Shown piece by piece: positions 4,877 to 6,120 of a stretch of DNA of 6,120 bases. Origin of the DNA: UBA8653 sp963978155 (GTDB lineage: Bacteria; Planctomycetota; Phycisphaerae; Phycisphaerales; SM1A02); NCBI GenBank assembly GCA_963978155.1, contig CAXBRK010000123.1:1-6120 (forward strand). Direction: 5' to 3'. The first letter of the stretch is position 1. Each line of letters opens with the position of its first letter. The translations under genes and the position numbers were made by a program. The notes under the pieces were generated by a model, which saw nothing but the letters and a program-made list of their open reading frames with translations, did no database searches and was not told where the DNA came from.

Positions 4877-6120
4877 CTACTTGGCACGCTTGTTCCGGTG
4901 GGCTGGCAAGTAGGCCTCGTTGACATAGTCGCCAACCATGCGGTGGGTGCTGAACGCGCCTGGAACAGTGGCGGCACTCCGCAAAGCGCGTTTCATCCAG
5001 CGGGTTGGGAGTCCCTTCCGGTTTCGGGAGAAGAATTCTGGGATGAGTTCGTCTTCCAAGACCGTGTAGAGGGCTTCTGCGTCGGCTTGGTCACGAGCTG
5101 CCGCACCGGAGCGGGAGGGCGTGCCGACGATGGCGAAGCCATTTTTGCCATCAAACCCTTCGGGCCACCAGCCATCGAGAATGGAACAGTTCACCCCAAG
5201 GTGCATTGGTGGTTTCATTCCGCTGGTGCCGCTGGCTTCGTGGGGACGGATGGGGGTGTTGAGCCACACATCAGCGCCTGAGGTCAGTTCACGACCGACC
5301 CGCATGTCATACTCATCCAGCACCACAACCTTGCCCATGAATTCTGGTCGGCGTGACATCTTGAAGATCTTTTGGGCAAAGGCCTGCCCTTCCGCATCTC
5401 GTGGGTGGGCTTTTCCGGCAAAGATCAATTGCACCGGCTGTTCGGGGTTGTTCAGGATTGCGGCCAACCGTTTGGTGTCCCGGAAGACCAGTGGGGCCCG
5501 CTTGTAGGTGGCAAACCGCCGGGCAAAACAGATGGTGAGTGCATCTTCTTGCAGGACTTGTCCTGCGGCAAGAACCTCGTTTGGTCCAGCGCCGTTGGCC
5601 ACCGCTTGACGCACGGACCGTTCGCGAACGAACCGAACCAAACGTGCTCGAAGTTGATTGCGGAGCTCCCAAGCTTTTGTGGCGTCCACTTTGGCGGCCT
5701 TCTTCCATTGCGGCTGCTCGGGGGTTGGCATGCTCTGGTCGAGCTTGATGTGTTTGCTCCAGAACGCTTGGGCGGCGGGGTCCATCCAGGTGCCGGGATG
5801 CACGCCGTTGGTGACCGAACCAATGGGGACATCTTTGGGTTGGTCGAGTTCGGGGAATGCGCCGACCCACATGTCACGGCTGACTTCGCCATGGAGTTTG
5901 GCAACACCGTTGACGTGGTCGGCAAACCGCAAAGCCAAGACGGTCATGCAGAATGATTCTTGCTTGTCGCCGGGACGTTCGCGACCAAAGTCCACAAAAG
6001 TGGACGGGGCAATGCCCGCGCGGCGGATGACTTTGCCAATGACCTTTCGTACCGCGGCGGGGTCATAACGATCGTGCCCGGCGGGCACTGGGGTGTGGGT
6101 GGTTAAGACCGTGCTTTCTC
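4877..6120 (-). CDS. glgP: Alpha-glucan (glycogen) phosphorylase, C-terminal part; N terminus beyond the window
   Basis: Cytoplasmic PLP-dependent enzyme (GT35) releasing glucose 1-phosphate from glycogen or maltodextrin. The frame is open to the right edge. Codons upstream of GTG 6088 spell TVLTTHTPVPAGHD, a conserved internal motif of the family, so 6088 is not the start and an N-terminal part is missing. Counting from that GTG as 1: SVTNGVHPGTW (91-101), CFARRFATYKR (187-197), QLIFAGKAHPRD (220-231), YDMRVGRELTSGADVWLN (260-277) and EASGTSGMK (284-292). Lys292 (bases 5213-5215) is the expected PLP Schiff-base lysine. SILDGWWPEGFDGKNGFAI (302-320) follows. These motifs match the short bacterial/archaeal alpha-glucan phosphorylases (TIGR02094-like) rather than muscle-type GlgP. 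Just after the lysine the protein has PPMHLG, where many relatives have AAMNG. The stop is TAG at 4877-4879. The gene faces the beta-helix gene tail to tail across the 4798-4840 terminator and appears unrelated to it in function. Confidence 0.95.
   Translation of the reverse strand, partial: ESTVLTTHTPVPAGHDRYDPAAVRKVIGKVIRRAGIAPSTFVDFGRERPGDKQESFCMTVLALRFADHVNGVAKLHGEVSRDMWVGAFPELDQPKDVPIGSVTNGVHPGTWMDPAAQAFWSKHIKLDQSMPTPEQPQWKKAAKVDATKAWELRNQLRARLVRFVRERSVRQAVANGAGPNEVLAAGQVLQEDALTICFARRFATYKRAPLVFRDTKRLAAILNNPEQPVQLIFAGKAHPRDAEGQAFAQKIFKMSRRPEFMGKVVVLDEYDMRVGRELTSGADVWLNTPIRPHEASGTSGMKPPMHLGVNCSILDGWWPEGFDGKNGFAIVGTPSRSGAAARDQADAEALYTVLEDELIPEFFSRNRKGLPTRWMKRALRSAATVPGAFSTHRMVGDYVNEAYLPAHRNKRAK

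Noticed and set aside
4898..5956. Long plus-strand open frames (4898-5281, 5372-5956) opposite the phosphorylase
   Set aside because: They are antisense to a strongly conserved coding region and show no recognisable domain; they are artefacts of GC-rich codon use.
6086..6088. GTG at 6088 as the start of the phosphorylase
   Set aside because: The frame continues upstream to the window edge and encodes TTHTP immediately before it, a conserved internal part of this family.
1..6120. tRNA/rRNA genes, CRISPR arrays, insertion sequences, phage or defence genes
   Set aside because: No cloverleaf, regularly spaced repeats, transposase motifs or terminal inverted repeats were seen on either strand.

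Overview
The window looks like chromosomal DNA of a planctomycete, most likely of the Phycisphaerae/Phycisphaerales. The best clue is the secreted protein at 3887-4744: a short beta-helix followed by a C-terminal pair of dockerin-like calcium loops (DLNADG...GDLL / DIDGDG...GDLL), an arrangement common in that group. The moderately GC-rich composition, the GTG start codon and the alpha-glucan phosphorylase of the short bacterial type also fit. The taxonomic placement is inference from these protein features only.

Layout. (1) Positions 1-2740, plus strand, are the end of a sugar-use operon. It holds the last codons of an unidentified upstream gene, a Gfo/Idh/MocA-family NAD(P)-dependent dehydrogenase starting inside a 4-base GTGA overlap, and, 33 bases later, a sodium/sugar symporter of the SGLT branch that keeps nearly all sugar-contact positions known from vSGLT. 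(2) Convergent with it, 2766-3629 on the minus strand encodes a regulator with an N-terminal winged helix and a C-terminal LuxR-type helix-turn-helix. (3) A 257-base divergent intergenic region (3630-3886) is rich in inverted and direct repeats. (4) The dockerin/beta-helix exported protein (3887-4744, plus) follows, with a strong intrinsic terminator at 4798-4840. (5) From 4877 to the right edge, minus strand, lies the C-terminal part of an alpha-glucan (glycogen) phosphorylase; its N terminus is outside the window.

How they fit. The dehydrogenase and symporter probably import and oxidise or reduce a sugar or cyclitol-like compound. The phosphorylase belongs to internal glucan turnover and is transcribed separately. 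The regulator and the exported protein share one divergent control region, so the regulator may control itself and the exported protein. I found no tRNA, rRNA, CRISPR, insertion sequence or phage gene, and no confident sigma-70 promoter.
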